In this document: piece after piece, positions 34,861 through 45,196 of the stretch
Numbering within the stretch: position 1 is the first letter of the stretch
How the letters are laid out: each line of letters begins with the position of its first letter
From: Steroidobacteraceae bacterium
GTDB taxonomy: Bacteria; Pseudomonadota; Gammaproteobacteria; Steroidobacterales; Steroidobacteraceae
Reading direction: 5' to 3'
Assembly: GCA_029266835.1 (NCBI GenBank)
Contig: JAQSWD010000005.1
Coordinates: forward strand, 1-64,000
Length of the DNA: 64,000 nucleotides
Program-made: the position numbers and the translations under genes
Notes under the pieces: model-generated
Seen by the model: only the letters and a program-made list of their open reading frames with translations
Database searches by the model: none
Told to the model about the DNA's origin: nothing

Positions 34861-35610
34861 ATGCGCCAACCATTGACCCTTTCTCTCGCCTTGATCGCCT
34901 GCGCCTGTATTTCCGGCGTGGCAATGGCCCAGGCTCCGGCGGCCCCCGCCGCCACGGCCAAGGCGGATCCCCGCGTGGCCATCGCCAAGCGCTTCGGCGA
35001 CATCAAGCTCGAGGACGTGCGCATGTCGCCGGTCAGCGGTGTGTACGAAGTGACGCGCGGTTCGGAGATCAGCTACGTCACCGCCGACGGCAGGTACGCC
35101 ATTCTCGGCGACATGATCGACATCGATGCTGACGCCAATCTTTCCGAGAATCGCCGCCGCACCATCCGCGCGCGCATCATCGAGACCATTCCGGACAGCG
35201 AGATGGTCGTGTACTCACCCAGGGATCCGAAGTACACCATCACCGTCTTCACCGACATCGACTGCGGCTATTGCCGCCGCCTGCACTCGCAGATCGCCGA
35301 GTACAACCGGCTGGGGATCCGCGTGCGCTATATGTTCTTCCCGCGCTCGGGCCCGAATACGGATTCCTGGCACAAGGCCGAAGCCGTGTGGTGCTCCTCC
35401 AACCGCAACGAGGCGCTGACCCGTGCCAAGAACGGCGAGGACGTGAAATCACCGAAGTGCCCCAGCGACATCGTCAAGCGCGACTTCGAGCTGGGCCAGA
35501 AACTGGCCGTTGACGGCACGCCGGCCATCTTCCTGCAAAGTGGCGAGATGCTCCCGGGCTACGCGCCGCCGGGGCAACTGGCGCGCTACCTGAAAACGGG
35601 AAAGATGTAG
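34861..35610 (+). CDS. dsbC: Thiol:disulfide interchange protein DsbC
   Basis: 249 aa periplasmic disulfide isomerase. Signal peptide ends AMAQ (24), followed by an Ala/Pro linker, a dimerisation domain (DIKLEDVRMSPVSGVYEV) and a thioredoxin-like domain with the CGYC active site at 135-138 (TDIDCGYCRRLH). The cis-proline loop is DGTPAIFLQSG. The second disulfide pair (WCSS and KCPSD) is also present. It is after xerD, as in other gammaproteobacteria, with a 140-bp gap. Confidence 0.95.
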   Translation: MRQPLTLSLALIACACISGVAMAQAPAAPAATAKADPRVAIAKRFGDIKLEDVRMSPVSGVYEVTRGSEISYVTADGRYAILGDMIDIDADANLSENRRRTIRARIIETIPDSEMVVYSPRDPKYTITVFTDIDCGYCRRLHSQIAEYNRLGIRVRYMFFPRSGPNTDSWHKAEAVWCSSNRNEALTRAKNGEDVKSPKCPSDIVKRDFELGQKLAVDGTPAIFLQSGEMLPGYAPPGQLARYLKTGKM

Positions 35611-35614
35611 CGGA

Positions 35615-35631
35615 GGGCGCGTCTCGCGCCC
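35615..35631. terminator. Hairpin between convergent dsbC and fdxA
   Basis: GGGCGCG, TCT loop, CGCGCCC: perfect 7-bp stem in the 24-bp gap between two convergent stops. No T tract, so it may act as a weak bidirectional terminator. Confidence 0.45.
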
Positions 35632-35634
35632 TGA

Positions 35635-35958
35635 TCAACTCTCGAGCAGCTTGCGCTTGTCGGCCACGCCCTCGAACTGCTTGGCGTCGGGGGGAGCGGG
35701 CTTCTTCTCCGCGATCACCGGCCACTTCTTGGCAAGCTCCGCATTGAGCTTCTTGAATTCTTCCTGGCCCGCGGGCACTTCATCTTCGGAGAAGATGGCC
35801 TCGACCGGGCATTCCGGCTCGCACAGCGTGCAATCGATGCACTCGTCCGGATCGATGACGAGGAAGTTAGGGCCCTCGTGGAAACAGTCGACCGGGCACA
35901 CCTCCACGCAGTCGGTGTACTTGCACTTGATGCACTGTTCCGTCACCACGAACGCCAT
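35635..35958 (-). CDS. fdxA: 7Fe-8S ferredoxin FdxA
   Basis: 107 aa. Two cluster motifs: [17 protein letters not shown] (3Fe-4S and the shared cysteine) and [12 protein letters not shown] (4Fe-4S), followed by the C-terminal extension with [15 protein letters not shown] typical of FdxA of gammaproteobacteria. It is a low-potential cytoplasmic electron carrier. Single gene between convergent dsbC and the NUDIX gene on the same strand. Confidence 0.95.
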   Translation of the reverse strand: MAFVVTEQCIKCKYTDCVEVCPVDCFHEGPNFLVIDPDECIDCTLCEPECPVEAIFSEDEVPAGQEEFKKLNAELAKKWPVIAEKKPAPPDAKQFEGVADKRKLLES

Positions 35959-36011
35959 CGCGATCCTCTCAGCTCGATCTTCTTGCGGGCCGTTATTCTA
36001 CTTGAAACGGC

Positions 36012-36551
36012 CTATTTGAAGCGCCGCGGCATTTCGGCGACGTGATGCAAATCCACTCCGGCCGCGCGATCAGCCACGAAATGGCGCAGCGCCGCCTCGG
36101 TGCTGGGGAAGGCGAGGTCTCCCCAGGGAATGTCCTTCTCGTCCACCAGCTTCACTTCCAGGCTCTCGTGTGTGACGGAAAAATCGGGGGTCCGCATGCG
36201 CGAGCGAAAGAACACGTGCACCTGCCGCGCATGGACCACATTGGCCAGCAGCAGCAGGCTGCCGATCTCGACGTCGATATGCGCCTCTTCCTGGGCCTCG
36301 CGTGCCGCGCCGGCCTCGAGGGTCTCGTCGTTCTCCATGAACCCGGCCGGAATGGTCCAGAAGCCGAGCCGAGGCTCGATGCCCCGTTTGCAGAGCAGGA
36401 TGCGCCCCTGGTACTCGGGCACCGAACCCACCACCAGCTTGGGATTCAGGTAGTGGATGGTCCCGCAGTTTTCGCAGACGTGGCGCGGCAGGAAGTCTGC
36501 CTCCGGAACTTTGAGGACGACTCGGTTGCCACAGTTGCTGCAGAAATTCAT
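36012..36551 (-). CDS. NUDIX hydrolase with zinc ribbon
   Basis: 179 aa from ATG 36551; a longer frame to 36590 would run into the tRNA gene. The N-terminal zinc ribbon has FCSNCG and HVCENCG. The NUDIX box follows the pattern GX5EX7REXXEE, starting at GFMENDETLEAG, and hydrolyses a nucleoside diphosphate linked to another group. Zinc-ribbon members include ADP-ribose pyrophosphatase-like enzymes and NudC relatives; the substrate here is unknown. It begins 10 bp after the 3' end of tRNA-Leu on the same strand, so they may share a transcript. Confidence 0.9.
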   Translation of the reverse strand: MNFCSNCGNRVVLKVPEADFLPRHVCENCGTIHYLNPKLVVGSVPEYQGRILLCKRGIEPRLGFWTIPAGFMENDETLEAGAAREAQEEAHIDVEIGSLLLLANVVHARQVHVFFRSRMRTPDFSVTHESLEVKLVDEKDIPWGDLAFPSTEAALRHFVADRAAGVDLHHVAEMPRRFK

Positions 36552-36560
36552 TACAAGAAA

Positions 36561-36648
36561 TGGTGCCGGGAGAGGGAATCGAACCCACACGCCTTATAAG
36601 GGCAACGGATTTTGAGTCCGCCGCGTCTACCAGTTCCGCCATCCCGGC
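36561..36648 (-). tRNA. tRNA-Leu (anticodon CAA)
   Basis: 88 nt with encoded CCA. Acceptor stem GCCGGGA/TCCCGGC, long variable arm as in class II leucine tRNAs (TGCCCTTATAAGGCG), anticodon loop CTCAAAA giving CAA, anticodon stem GCGGA/TCCGT and T-arm GGTTCGATTCC. It reads UUG codons. Confidence 0.97.
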
Positions 36649-36718
36649 GCGGGGGCGGAAGTATAGGCGAATGAATCGCCCATTTTGCGACCTTCTTCGG
36701 GACCGGCGCATCTAGACC

Positions 36719-37303
36719 ATGGACATGCAGAAACTGGCTGAAATCCAGGTGACCGAGACCGAGCTGGCCGCCGCCCGCGCGGGCGACCTGACCGTTCGCG
36801 GCGCATTGTTTCAGCGGGTCGCCGCCCCGACGCTGGGGCTGATCCGGCGCCTGGTCCGTCATCCAGCGCTGGCGGACGATTTGCTGCAGGACTCGCTGAT
36901 TGCCATGTTCGAGCACCTGGATGACTACCGTGGCGAAGCGCCGTTCGGCATCTGGGTGCGCAGCATCGCCGTGAGCCGGTGCCTCATGGCATTCCGTTCA
37001 CCCTGGCATCGGGCGCGCGTCGCTCTCGATGGGTTCACCGAAGATCACCGGCTGCCGGTCGAGGCCGAAGGGCGCACCGCCGACCTCATCGATCTCGACC
37101 GCGCGCTGGCCAGGCTCTCGCCAACGACCCGCGCGGTGGTCTGGCTGTACGACGTCGAAGGCTGGTCGCACGAAGAGATCGCGAAGTGCTTCGACCGCAC
37201 CGTGAGTTTTTCCAAGTCGCAACTGTCGCGCGGACACGCGCGGCTGCGCGGCGAGTTGTCGCCGCCGACCGCGTCCGGATTCGGCGCGTCATTGCTGGAG
37301 TGA
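36719..37303 (+). CDS. ECF-family RNA polymerase sigma factor
   Basis: 194 aa. Region 2 is GLIRRLVRHPALADDLLQDSL and FGIWVRSIAVSRCLMAF; region 4 is LSPTTRAVVWLYDVEGWSHEEIA with a recognition helix FSKSQLSRGHARLRGEL. The Phe/Ser-rich turn VSFSKSQLSRGHARL is characteristic of RpoE-like ECFs followed by a small anti-sigma. The next gene starts on its stop codon (TGATG). No target promoter was identified. Confidence 0.88.
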   Translation: MDMQKLAEIQVTETELAAARAGDLTVRGALFQRVAAPTLGLIRRLVRHPALADDLLQDSLIAMFEHLDDYRGEAPFGIWVRSIAVSRCLMAFRSPWHRARVALDGFTEDHRLPVEAEGRTADLIDLDRALARLSPTTRAVVWLYDVEGWSHEEIAKCFDRTVSFSKSQLSRGHARLRGELSPPTASGFGASLLE

Positions 37304-37770
37304 TGTCGATGGACAATCCCGACGAATTGATCGGCAACCTGCGGCGTCTCGACGCCGCCACGCGCGAGGTCGAACCCGCGTTCGATTATGCGGGTCTGCT
37401 TGAACGGAACGCCGCGCGCAAGGCGCGCGCACGCCGACGCGCGGGTTTCGCGCGCGGAACCGCCAGCGCCCTGGTGCTCGCCATGGTCGCGGTGAGCGTC
37501 TGGCGAGCGGGGCCGTCCGACGAGATGCATGCCGCCGTGCCGGAGTCCATCGAGTCACCGGCGCCGCAGCAGCGGCTGGTGCGTGCCGATACCTGGCTCG
37601 CGCTCGCCGCGATCGAAGACCACATCGCAACGATCGACGATGCGCTCAACGACGCGCGACTGGCCGCCCCACGCGGCGCGGAAGTGGCCCGCCTCGAGCG
37701 CACTCGCGCCGATCTGATGGATTCATACGCGCGTGTGCGTTATGCCGAGATGGTGAGCACGAGTTTCTGA
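37303..37770 (+). CDS. Single-pass membrane protein, probable anti-sigma factor
   Basis: 155 aa. Cytoplasmic N-terminus (MSMDNPDELIGNLRRLDAAT, then a basic stretch NAARKARARRR), one membrane helix about residues 48-65 (ASALVLAMVAVSVW), and a periplasmic helical tail. This one-helix layout with a sigma gene immediately upstream (1-bp overlap) and a PDZ protein downstream resembles RseA-like anti-sigma factors. I see no sequence family signature, so the role is inferred. An in-frame ATG at 37309 is the alternative start. Confidence 0.7.
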   Translation: MSMDNPDELIGNLRRLDAATREVEPAFDYAGLLERNAARKARARRRAGFARGTASALVLAMVAVSVWRAGPSDEMHAAVPESIESPAPQQRLVRADTWLALAAIEDHIATIDDALNDARLAAPRGAEVARLERTRADLMDSYARVRYAEMVSTSF

Positions 37771-37789
37771 TTTTCTTCTGGAGTGGTTC

Positions 37790-38839
37790 ATGAAAACGTT
37801 GACCGCAGTGTGTTTGCTGGCTGCCAGTGCCACGGTAATGGCGCAGTCGCCCGGCAAGGATGAGAAGGACGTGGCGCGCGCCGAAGCGCAGCGTCAGAAA
37901 GAGACGTCGAAAGTTGATGCCGACGAAGCGAAGACCCGCAAACAGCTGGACGAAGCTCGCGAACGACTCGACAAGGCCGCGCGCGAAGTGGCCGAGTTGT
38001 CCACCAAGCTCGGCGCGCACGCGCGTCACGAGATCAGGCTCATCGAAGGGGGGCCGCGCCGCGCCGTTCTCGGCATCCAGATCGACGATGACCCTGGCAA
38101 ACAAGGCGTGCGCGTGCTCAACGTGAGCCCCGGCGGCCCCGCCGCCGAGGCCGGCGTGCGCGACCGGGACATCATCATCGCGCTCGATGGCGAATCGCTG
38201 CCGGATTCGGGAGCGGATCGGGCGCTCCTGGACAGGATGCGCAAGGTGAAACCCGACCAGAAGGTGAAAGTCCGCGTACTCCGCGACGGCAAGAAGCAGG
38301 ATTACGTGGTGGTGGCGCGGCCCATGGTTTTCGAAGACCACGTGTTCAACATGCGCGTGCCCGAGATGGGCACGGTGGGCGCGTTTGGCGGCGGCAACGT
38401 GCGCGGTCCGTTCGTCACGGCATTCCGCGGTTTCGGGCCCGGTGAATTCGAGGGGATGGAACTCGCCAGCCTCACGCCCAAGCTGGGCGCGTACTTCGGT
38501 GCGACCGAGGGTGTACTCGTGGTGCAGGCGCCGAAGGGCGATGCTTTCAAGCTCGAGGACGGCGACGTGCTGCAGGCCATCGACGGGCGCAAGCCGGATG
38601 ACGGCGCGCATGCCATGCGCATCCTGCGCTCGTATCGATCGGGCGAGAAACTCAGCCTCACGGTATTGCGCCAGCGCAAGCCGGTGACCCTGGCGGTGAC
38701 CATGCCCGACCGTCCGGAGATGGGCGATATGATCTGGGAGTCCGCCATGCCGGCCATGCCGGCCATGCCGGGCGTGCCCGCGGCGCCGCCGGTTCCGATG
38801 ACGCGTCCGCTGCCCGGCGGCCCCGGCACTTTCGAATAA
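37790..38839 (+). CDS. Exported protein with two PDZ domains and a coiled coil
   Basis: 349 aa. Signal peptide (VMAQ), then a charged coiled coil (EKDVARAEAQRQKETSK to VAELSTKLG, about 24-80), a PDZ domain (VLGIQIDDDPGKQGVRVLNV, GPAAEAGVRDRDIIIALDG) and a second PDZ half (LGAYFGATEGVLVVQAP, DGDVLQAIDGRKP). No serine protease domain is present, unlike DegS/MucD. Three 9-bp repeats (38744-38770) encode MPA units in the Pro-rich tail. Follows the sigma and candidate anti-sigma genes by 19 bp, so it may sense envelope stress for them; that is inference. Confidence 0.8.
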   Translation: MKTLTAVCLLAASATVMAQSPGKDEKDVARAEAQRQKETSKVDADEAKTRKQLDEARERLDKAAREVAELSTKLGAHARHEIRLIEGGPRRAVLGIQIDDDPGKQGVRVLNVSPGGPAAEAGVRDRDIIIALDGESLPDSGADRALLDRMRKVKPDQKVKVRVLRDGKKQDYVVVARPMVFEDHVFNMRVPEMGTVGAFGGGNVRGPFVTAFRGFGPGEFEGMELASLTPKLGAYFGATEGVLVVQAPKGDAFKLEDGDVLQAIDGRKPDDGAHAMRILRSYRSGEKLSLTVLRQRKPVTLAVTMPDRPEMGDMIWESAMPAMPAMPGVPAAPPVPMTRPLPGGPGTFE

Positions 38840-38851
38840 CCGCCTGGAAAA

Positions 38852-38865
38852 CAATTCCGGAATTG
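38852..38865. promoter_or_regulatory. 14-bp palindrome upstream of queA
   Basis: CAATTCCGGAATTG is a perfect palindrome in the 57-bp gap before queA. It could be a regulator site or a protein-binding half of the queA promoter region; nothing in the sequence names the protein. Confidence 0.35.
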
Positions 38866-38896
38866 AAGGCGCGGCCATGACGGTAAACTTGCCGCC

Positions 38897-41109
<2,213 letters not shown>

Positions 41110-41132
41110 TTTTCGGCCAAAATACGCGCCCC

Positions 41133-41161
41133 GCGCCGCATACTGCGGCGCCGTTTTTTTT
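41133..41161 (+). terminator. Rho-independent terminator between tgt and yajC
   Basis: GCGCCGCA, TAC loop, TGCGGCGC, then CG and eight T: a perfect 8-bp stem with full U tract. It ends 18 bases before the yajC ATG. It should end the queA-tgt message or attenuate read-through into yajC-secD-secF. Confidence 0.88.
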
Positions 41162-41179
41162 GACCGGTGAGATAACCCC

Positions 41180-41512
41180 ATGAATTCATTGATCCCCGAC
41201 GCCATGGCGCAAGCCGCCGGCGGTGCCCAGCCTGGCGGCGGCGCCATGCCTTTCATCATGATGGCGGTTTTCGTCGTCATCTTTTATTTCCTGCTGATCC
41301 GTCCCCAGCAGAAGAAGCAGAAAGAACACCAGGCCATGCTGGGCAAACTTGCGGCGGGCGACGAAGTCGTCACCGCGGGTGGCATCCTCGGCCGCATCGT
41401 CGAGGTGGGCGAGCAGTTCCTCACCATTGAAATCGCCGACAACGTGCGCATCAAGGTCCAGCGGTTCCAGGTCACGACCATCGTGCCCAAGGGAACTCTC
41501 AAGGGAGCCTGA
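41180..41512 (+). CDS. yajC: Preprotein translocase subunit YajC
   Basis: 110 aa single-pass inner membrane protein of the SecDF-YajC holo-translocon. Membrane helix FIMMAVFVVIFYFLLIRPQQ (about 25-44) ending in the family RPQQKKQKEHQ, then LAAGDEVVTAGGILGRI. GGTGAG is the ribosome site. It precedes secD by 11 bp. The terminator just upstream leaves little room for a leader, so expression depends on read-through or a promoter overlapping the terminator. Confidence 0.96.
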   Translation: MNSLIPDAMAQAAGGAQPGGGAMPFIMMAVFVVIFYFLLIRPQQKKQKEHQAMLGKLAAGDEVVTAGGILGRIVEVGEQFLTIEIADNVRIKVQRFQVTTIVPKGTLKGA

Positions 41513-41523
41513 GGGCGCACAAG

Positions 41524-43395
41524 ATGCTCGAGTACGCGCGCTGGAAATACATGCTCGTCGCCGCGGTGCTGTTGCTGGCGCTGCTGTTCGCACTCCCCAA
41601 TGTGTTCGGTGACGACCGCGCGCTGCAGATCGCCCGCAAGGATCGCGCACCCATCGCCGAAGCGGAGTTCGCGAGCATCACGAAGACCCTGCAGGACGCC
41701 GGGGTCAAGTACGACAGCGCCGCCGTCGACCGGGGCAACGTCATGCTGCGGTTCTCGGACGACGCGGCGCAGCTCAGGGCGCGCGACCTCGTCAAGGACC
41801 AGAAGAGCGGTCTGACGCGCGACTACCTGAGCGCGATGTCCTATGCGTCGCGCGCGCCATCGTGGATGCAGGCCATAGGCCTGCGCGCCATGCCGCTGGG
41901 CCTCGACCTGCGTGGCGGCCTCTATCTACTTTACGAAGTGGACGTCAACGGCGCCGTGGCCAAGCTGCTGCAGAGCTATGACCAGGACTTCCGCCGCGCG
42001 CTGCGCGAAGCCAACATCGCCTTCATCGACATCAATACGCTTACCGTCGATTCGCCGATTCCCAATGGCCAGCGCATCCTGTTGCCGGCGACCGCCGACC
42101 GCGCCGCGGTGCGCGCCGCCATCGCCAAGGTGCAGCCCGACCTGCAGTGCCGGGACGCAAACGTCGCCGACGGCGTGGCCGTCGACTGCGTGATGACGGC
42201 GCAGCAGGTGCGCGAACGCCAGGATTTCGCCATCACCGCGAACGTCACCACGCTGCGCAACCGAGTCAACGAACTGGGCGTGTCCGAACCCATCGTGCAG
42301 CGACAGGGCCTGAACCGCATCTCGGTGCAGTTGCCCGGTGTGCAGAACTCGGCCGAAGTCACCGAGCTGCTGGGCAAGGTCGCCACTCTCGAATACCGCC
42401 TGGTCGATCCGCGGCCGCTTCCTGCCTCGGGCCGCGCGCCGGTCGGCGCGAAGATCTACGACACCAAGGATGGCGGCAAGATACTGCTCAAGCGCGACAT
42501 CATCGTCACCGGAGACCAGCTGACCAATGCCGTCGCCGGCTCCGGCGAACAGGGTCCCGAAGTCAACGTCACGCTTGACAGCGCCGGCGGCGAGGAAATG
42601 TTCCGGGTCACGCGCGCGAACGTGGGCAAACCCATGGCCGTGGTGTTCATCGAGATCCGAAGCGTGGTCACCAAGAACCCCGACGGCACCGAGACGCGCC
42701 GTGACATCAAGGAAGAGAAGGTCATCAACGTCGCCACCATCCAGAGCCCGTTGAGCAATCGCTTCCGCACCACCGGCCTGGGGTCCGCCGAGGCGCGTGA
42801 TCTTTCGCTGCTGCTGCGCGGCGGCGCGCTCACCGCGCCCATCGCACTGGTCAGCGAACGCACCATCACCGCCACGCTCGGCGAGAAGAACATTCAGGAT
42901 GGCGTGCGCGCGCTGGTCATCGGCATGGCGGCGCTGTTCGTCTTCATGATCATCTATTACCACCTGTTCGGCGTGGTCGCGAACCTGGTGCTGCTGGCCA
43001 ACGTCATCGTGCTGGCCGCGCTGCTTTCGATGTTGAAGACGGCGCTCACCTTGCCCGGCATCGCGGGCATCATCCTGACCGTCGGCATGGCAGTGGACGC
43101 GAACGTGCTGATCTACGAGCGCATCCGCGAAGAGCTGCGCAATGGCGTGTCGCCACAGGCGGCCATCAAGGCCGGCTTCGAAAAAGCCTTCTCCGCCATC
43201 GCCGACTCCAACGTCACCACCTTCATCGCCGGCGTGGTGTTGTTCGTGTTCGGCACGGGCGCGATCAAGGGCTTTGCCATCGTGCTGTCGCTGGGCATTC
43301 TCACTTCCATGTTCACTTCGCTCATGGGCTCGCGGGCGCTGATCACCCTCATGTTCGGCGGCAGCAAAAAGCTCGCCAAACTACCCATCGGCTGA
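41524..43395 (+). CDS. secD: Protein translocase subunit SecD
   Basis: 623 aa. Uses the proton gradient to assist SecYEG export. N-terminal helix (10-27), P1 domain with GLDLRGGLYLLYEV, large periplasmic head, then the RND-like membrane half with GMAVDANVLIYERIREE and GFAIVLSLGILTSMFTS. Family length. Followed by secF 19 bp later. Confidence 0.98.
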   Translation: MLEYARWKYMLVAAVLLLALLFALPNVFGDDRALQIARKDRAPIAEAEFASITKTLQDAGVKYDSAAVDRGNVMLRFSDDAAQLRARDLVKDQKSGLTRDYLSAMSYASRAPSWMQAIGLRAMPLGLDLRGGLYLLYEVDVNGAVAKLLQSYDQDFRRALREANIAFIDINTLTVDSPIPNGQRILLPATADRAAVRAAIAKVQPDLQCRDANVADGVAVDCVMTAQQVRERQDFAITANVTTLRNRVNELGVSEPIVQRQGLNRISVQLPGVQNSAEVTELLGKVATLEYRLVDPRPLPASGRAPVGAKIYDTKDGGKILLKRDIIVTGDQLTNAVAGSGEQGPEVNVTLDSAGGEEMFRVTRANVGKPMAVVFIEIRSVVTKNPDGTETRRDIKEEKVINVATIQSPLSNRFRTTGLGSAEARDLSLLLRGGALTAPIALVSERTITATLGEKNIQDGVRALVIGMAALFVFMIIYYHLFGVVANLVLLANVIVLAALLSMLKTALTLPGIAGIILTVGMAVDANVLIYERIREELRNGVSPQAAIKAGFEKAFSAIADSNVTTFIAGVVLFVFGTGAIKGFAIVLSLGILTSMFTSLMGSRALITLMFGGSKKLAKLPIG

Positions 43396-43414
43396 GACCG
43401 ACCAAGGAAAGACC

Positions 43415-44347
43415 GTGGAATTCTTCCATAAGAAAACCAACTTCCAGTTCATGGCCACGCGCAAGGTCTGGTACACCTTGTCGGCCGTGCTCATGATCGC
43501 GTCGTTCGCATCCTTCTTCGTGAAGGGACTGAACTTCGCAATCGACTTCACCGGCGGCGTCGCGGTCGAAGCCGAGTTTCCCAAGGACGTCAGCACCGAG
43601 GCGGTGCGTGACGTGGTGGTCGACGCGGGTTTCCATGATCCGCAGGTCAGCTACCTGGGCAGCACGCGCAGCATCAACATCGGCCTGCAGACCACGGGCG
43701 AGACGGCCGACGCGCTGCGCCCGCGGTTCGTCGCCGCCCTGTCGAAGGTGGATCCGGGTGTGACCATCGCCAACCTCGAAGTCGTGGGGCCGCAGGTGGG
43801 CGATGAGCTGCGTTACGCTGCGATCGTTTCGCTGGCCGTTACGCTGTTGTTGATCGCGGCGTACATCTTCTTCCGCTTCCACACCTGGCGTCTGTCCGTG
43901 GGCGCCATTCTGGCCGTGCTGCACGACCCCATCCTGGTGTTGGGCGTGTTTTCGGTGACGCAGACCAAGTTCGACCTCGCTGTAGTCGCGGCCATCCTCG
44001 CGGTCATCGGCTACTCGCTGAACGACACCGTCGTGGTCTTCGACCGCATCCGCGAGAACTTCGAGAAGAATCGTCGTCAGCCGCCTCAGGAAACTCTGGA
44101 TCGCGCCATCAACGACACGCTGTCGCGCACCATCATGACCAAGGTGGTCACCTCCATCGTAGTGGTGGCACTGTTGGTGTTGGGCGGTGAGTCGTTGCGA
44201 GGCTTCTCCGAGGCGTTGCTCATCGGCATCCTCGCGGGCACGTATTCGTCGATCTACATCTCGAGTTCCATCGCGTTGTCGTTCGGCCTGAAGGCGGAGC
44301 ACGTGTTCCCGCCGGTCTCGAAAGACCCCATCGACGAACTGCCGTAA
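43415..44347 (+). CDS. secF: Protein translocase subunit SecF
   Basis: 310 aa, partner of SecD. GTG start with AAGGAAAG ribosome site. N-terminal helix then LNFAIDFTGGVAVEAEF, and the six-helix half with GYSLNDTVVVFDRIRENF and LRGFSEALLIGILAGTYSSIYIS. Complete and typical. terC follows 18 bp downstream and may be in the same transcript. Confidence 0.98.
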   Translation: MEFFHKKTNFQFMATRKVWYTLSAVLMIASFASFFVKGLNFAIDFTGGVAVEAEFPKDVSTEAVRDVVVDAGFHDPQVSYLGSTRSINIGLQTTGETADALRPRFVAALSKVDPGVTIANLEVVGPQVGDELRYAAIVSLAVTLLLIAAYIFFRFHTWRLSVGAILAVLHDPILVLGVFSVTQTKFDLAVVAAILAVIGYSLNDTVVVFDRIRENFEKNRRQPPQETLDRAINDTLSRTIMTKVVTSIVVVALLVLGGESLRGFSEALLIGILAGTYSSIYISSSIALSFGLKAEHVFPPVSKDPIDELP

Positions 44348-44365
44348 CGAGGTCGACGCTTTCCG

Positions 44366-45118
44366 ATGTTGGAGTTGCTGACCGACCCTCAGGCCTGGAT
44401 CACGTTCATCACGTTGTCCGCGCTGGAGATCGTGCTCGGCATCGACAACATCATCTTCATCTCGATCCTGGTGAGCCGCCTGCCGCCGGAGCGGCGCGAG
44501 CGGGCGCGCGTGGTGGGCCTCGCGCTGGCCATGCTCACGCGCATCGCGCTGCTGTTTTCCATCGTCTGGCTGACGCGGCTAACGAAGCCGCTGTTCTCGG
44601 TGCTGGGACAGGAGTTCTCCGGCCGCGACATCATCCTGTTGTTAGGCGGCCTGTTCCTGCTGGCCAAGAGCGTCACCGAGATCCACGGCACGCTGGAAGG
44701 CACGGAAGAAGAGCGCAAGACCAAGGTTTACGCGAGTTTCACGGCCATCGTGGTGCAGATCGCCATCATCGACATCGTGTTCTCGCTGGACTCGGTGTTC
44801 ACGGCCGTGGGCCTGGCTACGGGCGATCAGTTGCCCATCATGGTGGCGGCCATCGTACTGGCCATCCTCGTCATGATATTGGTGGCGCGCTCCATCAGCG
44901 CATTCATCGAGCGTCATCCCACCATCAAGATCCTCGCGCTGGCCTTCCTCATCCTCGTGGGCGTGGTGCTGGTCGCCGATTCGTTCCACTTCGACGTGCC
45001 GAAGGGCTACCTGTACTTCGCAATGGCGTTCTCGGTGGGCGTCGAAATGGTGAACATCCGTCTGCGACGCCTCATGGATGCGCGCCGGAAACACAGCGAC
45101 GAGGGCGAGGGCGGCTGA
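44366..45118 (+). CDS. TerC-family integral membrane protein
   Basis: 250 aa with about seven helices. The acidic family motifs in membrane segments are LEIVLGIDNIIFISILVSRL and QIAIIDIVFSLDSVFTAVGL. Members related to TerC/Alx/YgdQ have been tied to manganese export or metallation of exported proteins; position after secDF fits a role linked to secretion. Exact substrate cannot be told from sequence. Confidence 0.92.
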   Translation: MLELLTDPQAWITFITLSALEIVLGIDNIIFISILVSRLPPERRERARVVGLALAMLTRIALLFSIVWLTRLTKPLFSVLGQEFSGRDIILLLGGLFLLAKSVTEIHGTLEGTEEERKTKVYASFTAIVVQIAIIDIVFSLDSVFTAVGLATGDQLPIMVAAIVLAILVMILVARSISAFIERHPTIKILALAFLILVGVVLVADSFHFDVPKGYLYFAMAFSVGVEMVNIRLRRLMDARRKHSDEGEGG

Positions 45119-45121
45119 TCA

Positions 45122-45153
45122 CGGCCCAAAAAGCGTAGCTTTTTGCGCGGCCG
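45122..45153 (+). terminator. Candidate terminator after terC
   Basis: CGGCC, then AAAAAGC-GTA-GCTTTTT, then GGCCG: nested inverted repeats with T run on the 3' arm, immediately after the terC stop and before the permease. The inner stem is A/T-rich, so strength is uncertain; the mirrored A and T runs would work in both directions. Confidence 0.5.
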
Positions 45154-45196
45154 GGTCCGTACACTGCGGCCACTACAAAAATTGCGGGGTCTTCCG

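Noticed and set aside
36551-36590. Longer start for the NUDIX gene
   Set aside because: The 13 extra codons run into the 3' end of tRNA-Leu; the ATG at 36551 fits the zinc-ribbon family start.
41926-42963. 345-aa frame opposite secD
   Set aside because: Antisense shadow; no start context or family feature.
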